Positions 41,305 through 50,026 of a stretch of 64,000 bases of DNA are shown piece by piece. The stretch's first letter is position 1. Each line of letters begins with the position of its first letter. The position numbers and the translations under genes were made by a program. The notes below the pieces were generated by a model, which was not told the DNA's origin, ran no database searches, and worked only from the letters and a program-made list of their open reading frames with translations. The stretch is from Patulibacter sp. SYSU D01012 (GTDB lineage Bacteria > Actinomycetota > Thermoleophilia > Solirubrobacterales > Solirubrobacteraceae), in assembly GCF_017916475.1 (NCBI RefSeq), contig NZ_JAFMTB010000004.1:124001-188000 (forward strand). Reading direction: 5' to 3'.

Positions 41305-42687
41305 ATGTCCGCATCCCCCTCCCGGCTCCGCCGCCTCGGCCGCGCGGCGACCCTCGCCGCCGTCGGCCTGGCGCTCGCCGCCGCGCCGGCCGCCGCCGAC
41401 TCCATCGCCTACCTGCAGGACGGGAACGTCTGGCTGGCCACGCCCGACGGCGGCACGAGGTACCAGGTGACCTTCGACGGGGGCTACTCCTCGGTCTCGC
41501 AGTCCGACGGGGGCGTCCTCGTCACCGTCCGCGGCGACCGCATCCGCGTGCTCGAGCGCGACGGAGCGGTCCGCCACGAGTACCGCACGCCCCACTCGTC
41601 CTCGATGCCGGGCACGACGTTCGCCGGGCCGTTCGACGCCGCGGTCTCGCCGAGCGGGACCAAGATCGCCTACACCTGGTACTTCAGCCAGTACGGCCAG
41701 GACCGCGAGTGCAACCCCGCGACGGGCTGCCAGACCGTCTACGGCCGCCACGGCACGAACGTGATGTCGCTCGCCGGCGACAGCCCGTACGACCAGCCGG
41801 GCTACAAGGAGCAGACGGGCTGGGTCGCCCCGTCGTGGATCGACGACGGCCAGCTGCTGCTGTCCGACCCGATCCAGGCGCTGGCCGGCGACGCCGTGGT
41901 CCTCCACCCCGGCGACGCGCCCGACATCGCCGGCGGCGTGTCGGACTACTACACCGAGCAGGGCGCCGGCGGGATGGCCGACGGCGAGATGAGCCGCGAC
42001 AAGACGAAGGTCGCCTTCGTCGCCGGCGAGGCCCGCGACCGCATCCTGGTCTACCGCGCGAAGGGCGGCTGGCCCACCCGGCCCGAGGGCTGCGGCCAGC
42101 TCTCCGGCGACGTCGGCCGGTACCAGTCCCCGAGCTGGTCGCCGGACGGCAGGCGCCTGGCGTTCGCGGACGACACGGGCATCCAGACGATCCCGATCCC
42201 CGACTACACGAACGACTGCGGCACGCCGACGGAGTCCTCGCGGCTCGTCCTGCCGGGGGCGCGGAACCCGGACTGGGGGCCCGCGAACGTGCCCGGTCCG
42301 CGTCCGGGCGAGCCGGGGCCGGGGCCGGGGCCGGGCGGCGGCGGACCGGGCGGCCGCGCGGGCGACCACGGCGGCGGCGGAACGCGCGGCCGCGGCGGGG
42401 CGGGCCCGACGCTGCGGCTCGCCTCGTCGAAGGTCCGCCTGCGCACCGCGCTGAAGTCGGGCCTGACGGTGAAGCTCGTCGGCGCGAAGCCGGGCAAGGT
42501 CTCCCTCGTCGGCACGATCGGGAAGAAGCGCGTCGCCTCGGGCCGCGGCACGGTCGCGACGACCGGCATCGCGACGGTCCGCCTGCGCTTCACGAAGGCG
42601 GCCCGGTCGTCGCTCAAGCGCAAGACGCAGGTGGCGCTGCGGATCACGGGCGGTGGCGTGTCGCGGACCGTGACGCTCAAGCGGTAG
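41305..42687 (+). CDS. Secreted beta-propeller protein with C-terminal sandwich domain
   Basis: A 460-residue exported protein. A signal peptide (RRLGRAATLAAVGLALAAAPAAADS, cleavage near residue 33) precedes a TolB/WD40-like propeller with blades such as IAYLQDGNVWLATPDGG, DAAVSPSGTKIAYTW and SPSWSPDGRRLAFADD. A Gly/Pro linker follows (about 330-370), then a C-terminal beta-sandwich with repeated Lys/Arg/Gly strands (LRLASSKVRLRTALKSGLTVKLVG). I recognise that last domain type as common in Solirubrobacterales. Two Cys pairs (DRECNPATGC, TNDCGT) suggest disulfides. Function unknown. The gene is followed by a 0.95 kb repeat array. Confidence 0.75.
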   Translation: MSASPSRLRRLGRAATLAAVGLALAAAPAAADSIAYLQDGNVWLATPDGGTRYQVTFDGGYSSVSQSDGGVLVTVRGDRIRVLERDGAVRHEYRTPHSSSMPGTTFAGPFDAAVSPSGTKIAYTWYFSQYGQDRECNPATGCQTVYGRHGTNVMSLAGDSPYDQPGYKEQTGWVAPSWIDDGQLLLSDPIQALAGDAVVLHPGDAPDIAGGVSDYYTEQGAGGMADGEMSRDKTKVAFVAGEARDRILVYRAKGGWPTRPEGCGQLSGDVGRYQSPSWSPDGRRLAFADDTGIQTIPIPDYTNDCGTPTESSRLVLPGARNPDWGPANVPGPRPGEPGPGPGPGGGGPGGRAGDHGGGGTRGRGGAGPTLRLASSKVRLRTALKSGLTVKLVGAKPGKVSLVGTIGKKRVASGRGTVATTGIATVRLRFTKAARSSLKRKTQVALRITGGGVSRTVTLKR

Positions 42688-42784
42688 GGCGGGGCGGGCG
42701 GGGTCGGCGCGCGCGGGCGGGGCTGGCGGGCCGGCGGCGCGGCGGGGCCGGCGGCGCGGCGGGGCGCGGCCGGGAGGCGGACGT

Positions 42785-43730
42785 CGTTCCGGCTCAGGTC
42801 CGCTCCGCGGCCCTCAAACGGAACGGAGCCCCGGTTCGGTCGCGGCGCCCGGCGTGTTCCGGCTCGGGTCCGCCTACCGGCCCTCAATCGGAACGGGACC
42901 AACGTCCCGTCCGGCGCCCGGCGTGTTCCGGCTCGGGTCCGCCCACCGACCCTCAAGCAGAACGGAGCCCGGACTCGGCCCCGTGCCGAGCGTGTTCCGA
43001 CTCAGGTCCGCCAACCGGCCCTCAACCGGAACAGAACCAACGTCCCGCCCGGCGCCCCGGCGTGTTCCGGCTCAGGTCCGCCCCGCGACCCTCAACCGGA
43101 ACGCGGCCAGCCGTCCCGTCCCGTCCCCGCCCCCACGTGTTCCGGCTCAGGTCCGCAGACCGGCCCTCAGCAGGAACGGTTCCCCGCCGCGCCCCGCGTC
43201 CCGGCTCGGGTCCGCCTGGCGACCCTCAGCCGGAACGGGAGCCCGCCCCGCCCCGCGTTCCGGCTCAGGTCCGTCCACCGGCCCTCAACCAAAACGGAAA
43301 CCCGCACACGCCCCGGTGCCCAGCGCGTTCCGCCTCAGGTCCGCCCACCGGCCCTCAACCAGAACGGAAACCCGCACACGCCCCGGTGCCCAGCGCGTTC
43401 CGCCTCAGGTCCGCCCACCGGCCCCCAGCCAGAACGGCACCCCGCCAGGGCAGGTTCCGGCTCAGGTCCGCCCACCGACCCTCAGCCGGAACGGCGCCCT
43501 GCCCCGCCCCGCGTTCCGGCTCAGGTCCGCCCGCCGGCCCTCAACCAGAACGCAACCCCGCACACGCCCCCGGCCCCAACGCGTTCCGGCTCAGGTCCGC
43601 CCACCGGCCCCCAGCCGGAACAGCACCCCGCCCCGCCCCGCGTTCCGCCTCAGGTCCGCCCCGCGGCCCTCAGCCGGAACGGCACCCCGCCCCCGCAGGT
43701 CCGCCCACCCGCCCTCAGCCGCCCCCCCCA
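42785..43730. repeat. Degenerate hairpin-repeat array, about 14 units
   Basis: A conserved core of about 40 bases runs from GTTCCGGCTCAGGTCCG to CCCTCARCCGGAAC and recurs about 14 times. Variable C-rich spacers of roughly 18-33 bases separate the copies, giving a period of about 59-72 bases. The core ends are inverted (GTTCCGGCT / AGCCGGAAC), so each unit can form a stem, though several units have mismatches. The array fills the gap before the aminotransferase gene at 43817. Confidence 0.85.
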
Positions 43731-43735
43731 CCCCC

Positions 43736-43748
43736 GACGCCCTGTCGC
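43736..43748 (-). promoter_or_regulatory. Polyamine-regulon site 8 (second aminotransferase)
   Basis: On the minus strand this reads GCGACA-GGG-CGTC, an exact match to the eight-site consensus, 68 bases before the aminotransferase ATG. A CTGGAC/GTCCAG inverted repeat lies between it and the gene. Confidence 0.6.
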
Positions 43749-43816
43749 CCCGCCGCCGGCAGGACTGGACGAACGGCCGATGTCCAGCCGCCGCTATTGA
43801 TGAGAGCATCAGTTCC

Positions 43817-45265
43817 ATGAGCACGACGCCGATCCCGAATCACGCGGGGGCCGACGCGCTGCGGCAGTCCGCGGCCGACCACCTGTGGCTGCACTTCACG
43901 CAGATGGCGGACTTCAAGAAGCGCGATCTGCCGATCATCGTCCGCGGCGAGGGCTGCCACCTGGAGACGGCCGACGGCAAGCGCTACCTCGACGGCCTGG
44001 CCGGCCTGTTCGCCGTCCAGATCGGCTACAGCCACGGCGAGGAGATCGGCGAGGCCGCGGCCGCGCAGATGCGCGAGCTGCCGTACTACACGAACTGGAA
44101 CTACGCCCACCCCCGCGCCATCGAGCTGGCGCAGGAGATCGCGTCGCTGACGCCGGACGGCCTCAACCGCGTCTTCTTCACGTCGGGCGGCGCCGAGTCC
44201 GTCGAGTCCGCGTGGAAGATCGCGCGCCAGTACCACGCCGCCCGCGGCGAGAACCGCTGGAAGGCCATCGGCCGCGACATCGCCTACCACGGCACCACGA
44301 TGGGCGCCCTGTCGATCACCGGCATCCCGGCGATCCGCAGCCAGTTCGAGCCGCTGGTCCCGCAGGTCGCGCACGTCCGCAACACGGACCGCTACCACCG
44401 CCCCGAGGGCGAGACGGAGGAGCAGTTCACCGCGATGCTGCTCGACGACCTCGAGCACCGCATCCTCTCCGAGGGCCCCGAGACGGTCGCCATGGTGATC
44501 ATGGAGCCGGTCCAGAACTCCGGCGGCGCCTTCACGCCCCCGAAGGGCTACTTCCAGGGCGTCCGCGCGCTCTGCGACGAGTACGGCATCCTGCTCTGCG
44601 CCGACGAGGTCATCACCGGCTACGGCCGCCTGGGCGCCTGGTTCGGCTCGGAGAAGTACGACATCAAGCCCGACCTGATGACGAACGCGAAGGGCCTGTC
44701 CTCCGCGTACGCGTCCATCGGCGCGCTCGTGATCTCCGACAAGGTCGCCGAGCCGTTCCTGAAGGAGGACGCCATGTACGCGCACGGCATCACCTTCGGC
44801 GGCCACCCGGTGCAGGCCGCGATCGCGCTGAAGAACCTCGAGATCATGAAGCGCCTCGACATCGTCGGGAACGTCGCCCGCAACCAGGACGCGTTCCGCG
44901 ACACGCTCGCCACGCTGACCGACCTGCCGATCGTCGGCGACCTGCGCGGCACGGGCTACTTCTACGCGCTCGAGCTCGTGAAGGACAAGGACACGAAGGA
45001 GGGCTTCACGTCCGAGGAGGGCAAGGACCTGCTCCAGAACTTCCTGTCCGACCACCTGTTCGAGGCCGGCCTGATCTGCCGCGCCGACGACCGCGGCGAG
45101 CCCGTCATCCAGGTCTCCCCGCCGCTCATCGCCGACCAGGGCACGTTCGACGAGATCGTCGGCATCCTGCGTCCGGTGCTCGAGGAGGCCTCCGAGCGCG
45201 TCGCGAAGCTGCCGCGCCACGGCGGCCACAAGCTCGTCGCCGGCGAGCAGAGCGCCCTCGGCTAG
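43817..45265 (+). CDS. Class III aminotransferase (putrescine/GABA:pyruvate type)
   Basis: A 482-residue PLP enzyme, paralogue of the one at 22587. It has LAGLFAVQIGYSHGEEIG, GGAESVESAWKIARQYH, YHGTTMGALSITG, the canonical CADEVITGYGRLGAW, PLP-Lys in TNAKGLSSAY and HGITFGGHPVQAA. It likely transfers the amino group of putrescine, cadaverine or GABA to pyruvate; the exact donor is unknown. The ATG at 43817 follows GAGCAT by 7 bases. Regulon site 8 and a PuuB-like oxidase downstream tie it to the polyamine system. Two hairpins follow. Confidence 0.87.
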   Translation: MSTTPIPNHAGADALRQSAADHLWLHFTQMADFKKRDLPIIVRGEGCHLETADGKRYLDGLAGLFAVQIGYSHGEEIGEAAAAQMRELPYYTNWNYAHPRAIELAQEIASLTPDGLNRVFFTSGGAESVESAWKIARQYHAARGENRWKAIGRDIAYHGTTMGALSITGIPAIRSQFEPLVPQVAHVRNTDRYHRPEGETEEQFTAMLLDDLEHRILSEGPETVAMVIMEPVQNSGGAFTPPKGYFQGVRALCDEYGILLCADEVITGYGRLGAWFGSEKYDIKPDLMTNAKGLSSAYASIGALVISDKVAEPFLKEDAMYAHGITFGGHPVQAAIALKNLEIMKRLDIVGNVARNQDAFRDTLATLTDLPIVGDLRGTGYFYALELVKDKDTKEGFTSEEGKDLLQNFLSDHLFEAGLICRADDRGEPVIQVSPPLIADQGTFDEIVGILRPVLEEASERVAKLPRHGGHKLVAGEQSALG

Positions 45266-45272
45266 CCCCTCG

Positions 45273-45310
45273 GGACGGACGGCGCCCACCCCCTCGGACG
45301 CCGTCCGTCC
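45273..45310 (+). terminator. Hairpin 1 after aminotransferase
   Basis: A 12-base perfect stem with a 14-base loop begins 7 bases after the stop. Confidence 0.55.
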
Positions 45311-45323
45311 TGCCTGCCGCACC

Positions 45324-45352
45324 GCCGGGCCCGAGCCGCGCTCGGGCCCGGC
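45324..45352 (+). terminator. Hairpin 2 after aminotransferase
   Basis: A 12-base perfect stem with a 5-base loop, followed by TCGTTCTCC. It could end the aminotransferase message, which would give the following oxidase gene its own promoter, or be an intra-operon structure. Confidence 0.55.
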
Positions 45353-45380
45353 CTCGTTCTCCGACCGCCCCGTGGAGCCC

Positions 45381-46799
45381 ATGACCGCCGTCGCCCCCGT
45401 CTCGCACTGGTTCGCCCACCTCGACCCCGCCGGGATGCCCGCGCCGCGGCCCCGCCTGGACGGCGACGCGCGCGTCGACGTCTGCATCGTCGGCGGCGGC
45501 TACACCGGCCTGTGGACCGCCTACGAGCTGCGCCGCAGCCACCCCGACCTGGACGTGCTCGTCGTCGAGCGCGAGGTCTGCGGGTTCGGCGCGTCCGGCC
45601 GCAACGGCGGCTGGGTGCAGGGCGAGCTGGCCGGATCGACCGAGAGCTGGGAGCGCCGCGGCGGCCCCGGCGCCGCCGTCCGCATGCACCACGCGATCCG
45701 CGACACGCTCGGCGAGATCGAGGACGCCGTGCAGCGCGAGGGCATCGCGTGCGACTGGCACCGCGGCGGGACGCTGACCGTGGCCCAGACGCCGCTCGAG
45801 CTGGGGCGGCTGCGCGCCGCCGCCGACGCCGCGCGGGCCGCCGGCACCTGGGAGGACGGCGAGGACGCCTTTCTGGACGCGGCCGAGCTGCGCGAGCGCG
45901 TGGCGATCCGCGGCGGCCAGGGCGCGTGGGCCAACCCGCACTGCGCCCGCGTCCAGCCTGCGGCGCTCGCCCGCGGCCTGGCGGACGCCGTCGCGCGGGC
46001 CGGTGCGCGGATCGTCGAGGACACCCCCGTCACCGCGATCGAGCCCGCCCGCGGCACCGTCCCGGCGAAGGCGCACACCCCGCACGGCACCGTCACCGCC
46101 CGCTGGGTCGTGCGCGCGACCGAGGGCTACACCGCCGGCCTGCCGGGCGAGCGCCGCACCGTCGCCCCGATCACGAGCTCGATGATCGTGACCGAGCCGC
46201 TCTCCGCCGACCGGTGGGCCGCGATCGGCTGGGACGGCGCCGAGACGATCCTGGACGGCGGCCACCAGTACCACTACCTGCAGCGCACCGCCGACGGGCG
46301 GATCGCGATCGGCGGCCGCGGCGTGCCGTACGGCTACGGGTCGGACACGCGCCGCGAGGGTCCGCTGCCGGCGTCGACCCAGCGCACCCTGCGCGGCAGC
46401 CTCGTGCGGCTGTTCGGCGACGACATGCAGGACGTGCGGATCGACGGCGCCTGGCACGGCGTGCTGGGGGTCCCCCGCGACTGGACGCCGTTCGTCGGCG
46501 CGGACGAGGAGACCGGCCTGGCGTTCGCGGGCGGCTACGTCGGCGAGGGCGTCGCCGCGGCCAACCTGGCCGGCCGCACGCTGCGCGACCTGCTCGTCGG
46601 CCGCCGCCGGTCGGAGCTGGCGACGCTCCCGTGGGTGCTGCCGGCCGGCACGACGCCGCCGCGCTGGGAGCCCGAGCCCCTGCGCTGGACCGGCATCCGC
46701 AGCGTCTACGCGCTGCTGGGGCTGGCCGACGAGATCGAGCACCGGACGGGGAAGCCGTCGCGGGTGGCCGCGGTGGCCAACCGCATCGCGGGACGCTGA
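45381..46799 (+). CDS. FAD-dependent amine oxidase, PuuB-like (copy 2)
   Basis: A 472-residue DAO-family flavoprotein, paralogue of the one at 10124. FAD motif DVCIVGGGYTGLWTAYELRRS near residue 33, the CGFGASGRNGGWVQG loop, and the C-terminal GLAFAGGYVGEGVAAANLAGRTL. It differs from copy 1 throughout the substrate domain (SSMIVTEPLSADRW; HQYHYLQRTADGRIAIGGRG), so a different amine is probable. ATG 45381 with GTGGAG upstream. Located after the second aminotransferase, giving the same oxidase-aminotransferase pairing as in the first polyamine block. Confidence 0.85.
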   Translation: MTAVAPVSHWFAHLDPAGMPAPRPRLDGDARVDVCIVGGGYTGLWTAYELRRSHPDLDVLVVEREVCGFGASGRNGGWVQGELAGSTESWERRGGPGAAVRMHHAIRDTLGEIEDAVQREGIACDWHRGGTLTVAQTPLELGRLRAAADAARAAGTWEDGEDAFLDAAELRERVAIRGGQGAWANPHCARVQPAALARGLADAVARAGARIVEDTPVTAIEPARGTVPAKAHTPHGTVTARWVVRATEGYTAGLPGERRTVAPITSSMIVTEPLSADRWAAIGWDGAETILDGGHQYHYLQRTADGRIAIGGRGVPYGYGSDTRREGPLPASTQRTLRGSLVRLFGDDMQDVRIDGAWHGVLGVPRDWTPFVGADEETGLAFAGGYVGEGVAAANLAGRTLRDLLVGRRRSELATLPWVLPAGTTPPRWEPEPLRWTGIRSVYALLGLADEIEHRTGKPSRVAAVANRIAGR

Positions 46800-46936
46800 G
46801 GCGGACGCGCAGCGTCGTCCAGCGCGGGGCCGCGGGCACGCGCTGGCCGGCGGGCCGCCGGGCGTCGGACGGAACGACGACGGCGAGGAGGATCGCGTGG
46901 GACGCCGTCGCCGTCGGCATCCCACCGCGGCGGCGC

Positions 46937-46942
46937 TAGGGT
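46937..46942 (+). promoter_or_regulatory. -10 box of MBL-fold gene
   Basis: TAGGGT, 6 bases before the ATG at 46949; leaderless arrangement. Confidence 0.5.
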
Positions 46943-46948
46943 CCGGGC

Positions 46949-47620
46949 ATGCGCGAGGTCGCCGAGGCCGTCTTCCACCTGCCCCTCTCGCCGCGGTCGA
47001 GCGTCAACGCCTACCTCGTCGGCGACGTGCTCGTCGACGCCGGCTACGGCTGGCAGGCGCGGCGCGTTCTGCGCGACGTCCGCGGCCGGATCGTCGCCCG
47101 CCACGTCCTGACGCACGCCCACGTCGACCACGCGGGCGGCACGCGGAAGGTGCTCGACGCGCTCGGCGTGCCGGTCGCTGCCGGCGAGAAGGACCTTCCC
47201 GCCATGCACTCGGGGCGGGTCGAGATGGAGGTGCCCGCCGCACTGCGCAAGGCGGGCGAGCGGTACGCCAGCTTCGAGCCCGTGCCCGAGGCGACCGCCC
47301 TGCACGAGGGCGACGAGGTCGGCCCCGGCTTCGTCGTGCTCGACACGCCCGGGCACAGCGCGGGCCACATCAGCCTGTGGCGCGCGTCCGACCGCACCTT
47401 GATCTGCGGCGACGTCGTCAACTCGATGAGCCTGGTGACCACGCGGCCGGGGTTGCAGGAGCCGCCGAAGATGTTCACGCCCGACCCGCCGCGCAACCGC
47501 GCGTCGATCCGCCGGCTGGCCGCCCTGTCGCCGCGCCTGGTCCTCGTCGGCCACGGCCCGCCGGTGCTGAACGCGGCGGACCCACTGCACGTCTTCGCCG
47601 CCGCGCTGCCGGACGACTGA
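46949..47620 (+). CDS. MBL-fold metallo-hydrolase
   Basis: A 223-residue hydrolase with a complete binuclear metal site: THAHVDHAGG (HxHxDH, about 53-62), the later His in DTPGHSAGHISL, the bridging Asp in LICGDVVNSM, and the final His in VGHGPPV. The layout suits glyoxalase II-like or lactonase-like hydrolases, but the substrate is open. The upstream -10 box fixes the ATG at 46949. It is convergent with nucS, with a 77-base gap. Confidence 0.9.
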   Translation: MREVAEAVFHLPLSPRSSVNAYLVGDVLVDAGYGWQARRVLRDVRGRIVARHVLTHAHVDHAGGTRKVLDALGVPVAAGEKDLPAMHSGRVEMEVPAALRKAGERYASFEPVPEATALHEGDEVGPGFVVLDTPGHSAGHISLWRASDRTLICGDVVNSMSLVTTRPGLQEPPKMFTPDPPRNRASIRRLAALSPRLVLVGHGPPVLNAADPLHVFAAALPDD

Positions 47621-47697
47621 GCCGCGGGTCCGGACCGGCGAAGGACGCGGTCACCGACCGGCCAGCGCGCCGAGGACCCGCGCGACGCCTGCGCCGC

Positions 47698-48522
47698 CTA
47701 CAGGTCGAAGAGCTTCAGCGCGGGCTCGCGGTCGCCGCGCAGCACGTCCAGGTCGACCTCGACCCAGCCCAGCCCGCGCGACTCCGCCAGCACGCGCGCC
47801 TGCGGCTTGATCGACTGCGCCGCCAGCACGCCGCGGACCTCGGCGAACCCCGGCTCCTCCCGCATCCGCTCCAAGTAGCGCGTCAGCTGCTCGACGGCGT
47901 CGATCGTGCCGACGCGCTTGATCTCGACCGCCACCCAGCCGTCGGCGTCGTCGCGGCACATCAGGTCGACGGGGCCGATGTCGGTCGGCCACTCCCGGCG
48001 CACCAGGCGGAAGCCCTCGCCGCAGTGGTGCGGCGCGTCGGCCAGCAGCTCCTGCAGCTCGCGCTCGACGCCGGACTTCTCCAGCGCGGCGGCCTCGCCC
48101 ATGTCGTGGAAGGTGTCGGAGACGACCTCCGAGATCGCGATGTCGAGCCGGTCCTCGGTCGTGCCGGCGCGCTTGCGGACGACGATGTGCGTGAGCGGCT
48201 CCAGGCCCGGGTCGGCGCCGTCGGCGGCCGCGGCCGCGCGGTCGGCCGCGGCGGGCGCCGGGATCTCGCCGTCGGCCACCTCGCGGCCGGCCACCGACCC
48301 CGAGTAGCCCGTCGGCGACTCCTCGGGCACGGGCACGCCGCCGCGCTGCAGCTCGATGACCGTCGGCGGGGTCATCCAGTTCTGCGGCTTGAAGCCCCCG
48401 GTGTCCGCGTGGACCATCACGGATCCGTCGGACTTGATCATCAGCAGGCGCAGGGCCTCGGGGAGCAGGGCCTCGAGGCGTCCGGAGTAGCGGACCTCGC
48501 AACGGGCGACGATCAGGCGCAT
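47698..48522 (-). CDS. nucS: Mismatch endonuclease NucS (EndoMS)
   Basis: A 274-residue nuclease that cuts both strands at mismatches; it is the non-canonical mismatch-repair enzyme of many actinobacteria and archaea that lack MutS/MutL. The N-terminal DNA-binding domain is at MRLIVARCEVRYSGRLEALLPEALRLLMIKSDGSVMVH. The C-terminal RecB-like nuclease has DIGPVDLMCRDDADGWVAVEIKRVG, giving the Asp and Glu-x-Lys active site. A central insert of about 30 Ala/Asp/Pro residues (PTGYSGSVAGREV to DGADPG) is longer than in mycobacterial NucS. The C-terminal LFDL is a likely beta-clamp-binding tail. ATG follows TAGCCT by 10 bases. Confidence 0.93.
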   Translation of the reverse strand: MRLIVARCEVRYSGRLEALLPEALRLLMIKSDGSVMVHADTGGFKPQNWMTPPTVIELQRGGVPVPEESPTGYSGSVAGREVADGEIPAPAAADRAAAAADGADPGLEPLTHIVVRKRAGTTEDRLDIAISEVVSDTFHDMGEAAALEKSGVERELQELLADAPHHCGEGFRLVRREWPTDIGPVDLMCRDDADGWVAVEIKRVGTIDAVEQLTRYLERMREEPGFAEVRGVLAAQSIKPQARVLAESRGLGWVEVDLDVLRGDREPALKLFDL

Positions 48523-48532
48523 GGACCCGAGC

Positions 48533-48538
48533 AGGCTA
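48533..48538 (-). promoter_or_regulatory. -10 box of nucS
   Basis: TAGCCT on the minus strand, 10 bases before the ATG at 48522. Confidence 0.5.
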
Positions 48539-48585
48539 CGCCGGGCACCGGACGGTCGCGGCGCCCCGCGGGACGGGACGCCGGC

Positions 48586-49848
48586 TCAGCTCGCCGCCGT
48601 CTGCAGCTCGCGCGGCAGCCGCTCGCGCAGGTGGTCGCGCAGCTCGAGCACCTCGCGGTCCTTCGGCGCCAGGTCGAGCGCCCGGTCGCACGCCTCGAGC
48701 GCGTCGGTGGTGCGGTCCGTCCGGGCGAGCGCGTGGGCGTAGCGGGCCCACGCGCGGGCGCGGACGTGGACGCTCTCCCCCTCGTCGGCCAGCTCGGCGG
48801 CCCGCTGGGCGGCGTCGACCTGGCGGCCCAGGTCGCCGGCCAGGTGCGCCGCCAGCGCCAGGTCGAGGAGCGTGTCGACGGCGGGGTCGAGCTGCACGGA
48901 GCGGTCGAGCGCGTCCAGGGCGCCCTCGCGGTCGTTCACGCGCAGGCGCAGCCGGCCCAGGCGCGCCCACGCCGCTGCGTCGGCCGGGGCCAGCCGCACG
49001 ACGCGCGCCGCCGACTCCTCGGCCTGCAGCGTCGCGCCCTGCGCCTCGTAGATGCGGGCAGCGAAGCGGTGCGGCGCCGGCCGCTCGCCCTCGGCGCGCA
49101 GCCAGTCGCGCACCGCGCGGCCGGCGGCGGGCAGGTCGTCCGCCTGCAGGAACGCCACGGTCAGCAGGCGCAGCACGGTCGTGTTCGCCGGGTCCGCGTC
49201 GCGCGCGTAGATCAGGCGCTTGGCGGCGACGGCGAACTCGCCCTCGGCCATCGCGTGCTGCGCGGCGGTGACGAAGCGCTGCACCCGCTCGGCGCCCGGG
49301 TCGGGCTTCGAGAAGTCGACGAACTGCAGCGTGCCGGCGGGGACCGTGCGGATGCCCAGGTGGAACTGCACGCGCGCGAACTGCTGGACGTCGTCGCCCT
49401 CGCCGGTGAAGTAGACGCCGGTGACGCTGCCGACGCCCCACTCCGGGTACGACACGCAGCGCGCGTAGCGGTGCACGACGGAGTGGTCCGGCATGCGGCT
49501 GCCGAACGGGTCGTGCGTGGCCCGGTCGCGCGCCGCCTGCTCCGCCTCGTACGCCCGCCGGCCGGCCTCCTCGCGCGCGGCCCGGGCCGCCGCCGCGTTG
49601 ACCTTGACGGCGTTGGCCGTGACCTCGCCGCCCCGCGAGTCCTCGGCGAGCTTGCCCAGGCGGTCGGCGGCCTCGTTGATCGCCTTCAGGTGCCGCTCGT
49701 GCTCGAACTGCTTGCCGGGGGGCGCCAGGTCCGGGTGCCACCGCTTCGCGAGGGACCGGCGCGCCATCTGCACGTCGCGCTTCCCGAACGGCGGCTGGAG
49801 CTCGAGCAGTCCGAGCGCATGCTCGATGTCGAAGACGGAACCGGCCAT
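48586..49848 (-). CDS. J-domain and TPR-repeat protein
   Basis: A 420-residue cytoplasmic protein. Residues 1-60 form a J-like domain with the essential HPD (SLAKRWHPDLAPPGKQFEHERHLKAINEAADRL). The middle holds a small beta domain around SYPEWGVGSVTGVYFTGEGDDVQQFARVQFHLGIR. The C-terminal 230 residues are TPR-like helical repeats (YEAQGATLQAEESAARVVRLAPADAAAWARLG and four to five more). It may deliver clients to DnaK; no direct evidence of partner. ATG 49848 sits 7 bases after TACGCT. Only one gene apart from nucS, but each has its own promoter. Confidence 0.82.
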   Translation of the reverse strand: MAGSVFDIEHALGLLELQPPFGKRDVQMARRSLAKRWHPDLAPPGKQFEHERHLKAINEAADRLGKLAEDSRGGEVTANAVKVNAAAARAAREEAGRRAYEAEQAARDRATHDPFGSRMPDHSVVHRYARCVSYPEWGVGSVTGVYFTGEGDDVQQFARVQFHLGIRTVPAGTLQFVDFSKPDPGAERVQRFVTAAQHAMAEGEFAVAAKRLIYARDADPANTTVLRLLTVAFLQADDLPAAGRAVRDWLRAEGERPAPHRFAARIYEAQGATLQAEESAARVVRLAPADAAAWARLGRLRLRVNDREGALDALDRSVQLDPAVDTLLDLALAAHLAGDLGRQVDAAQRAAELADEGESVHVRARAWARYAHALARTDRTTDALEACDRALDLAPKDREVLELRDHLRERLPRELQTAAS

Positions 49849-49855
49849 TCGATCA

Positions 49856-49861
49856 AGCGTA
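49856..49861 (-). promoter_or_regulatory. -10 box of J-domain gene
   Basis: TACGCT on the minus strand, 7 bases before the ATG at 49848. Confidence 0.5.
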
Positions 49862-50026
49862 CCGCGCGCCCCCGGGCCCCCTGCCCGGTTCGGGGTCCCC
49901 CGTCAGGGTGCCCCTCGTGCTGCTCCCGGCGACCGGGCGGCCGGCGCCGGCGTGCGCACGCCCGTCCCGCGCGCGCCTCCGGGGCCCAGACCGGCGCGGG
50001 CCGCGAGGCCGCGCCGCACCCGGGGC

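Noticed and set aside
42785-43730. CRISPR-like array
   Set aside because: Cores drift between copies, spacers are short, C-rich and similar to each other, unit length varies, and no cas gene is near.
42854-43816. N-terminal extension of the aminotransferase through the hairpin array
   Set aside because: The family start is ATG 43817 with a promoter-like hexamer upstream; the extension is repeat-derived.
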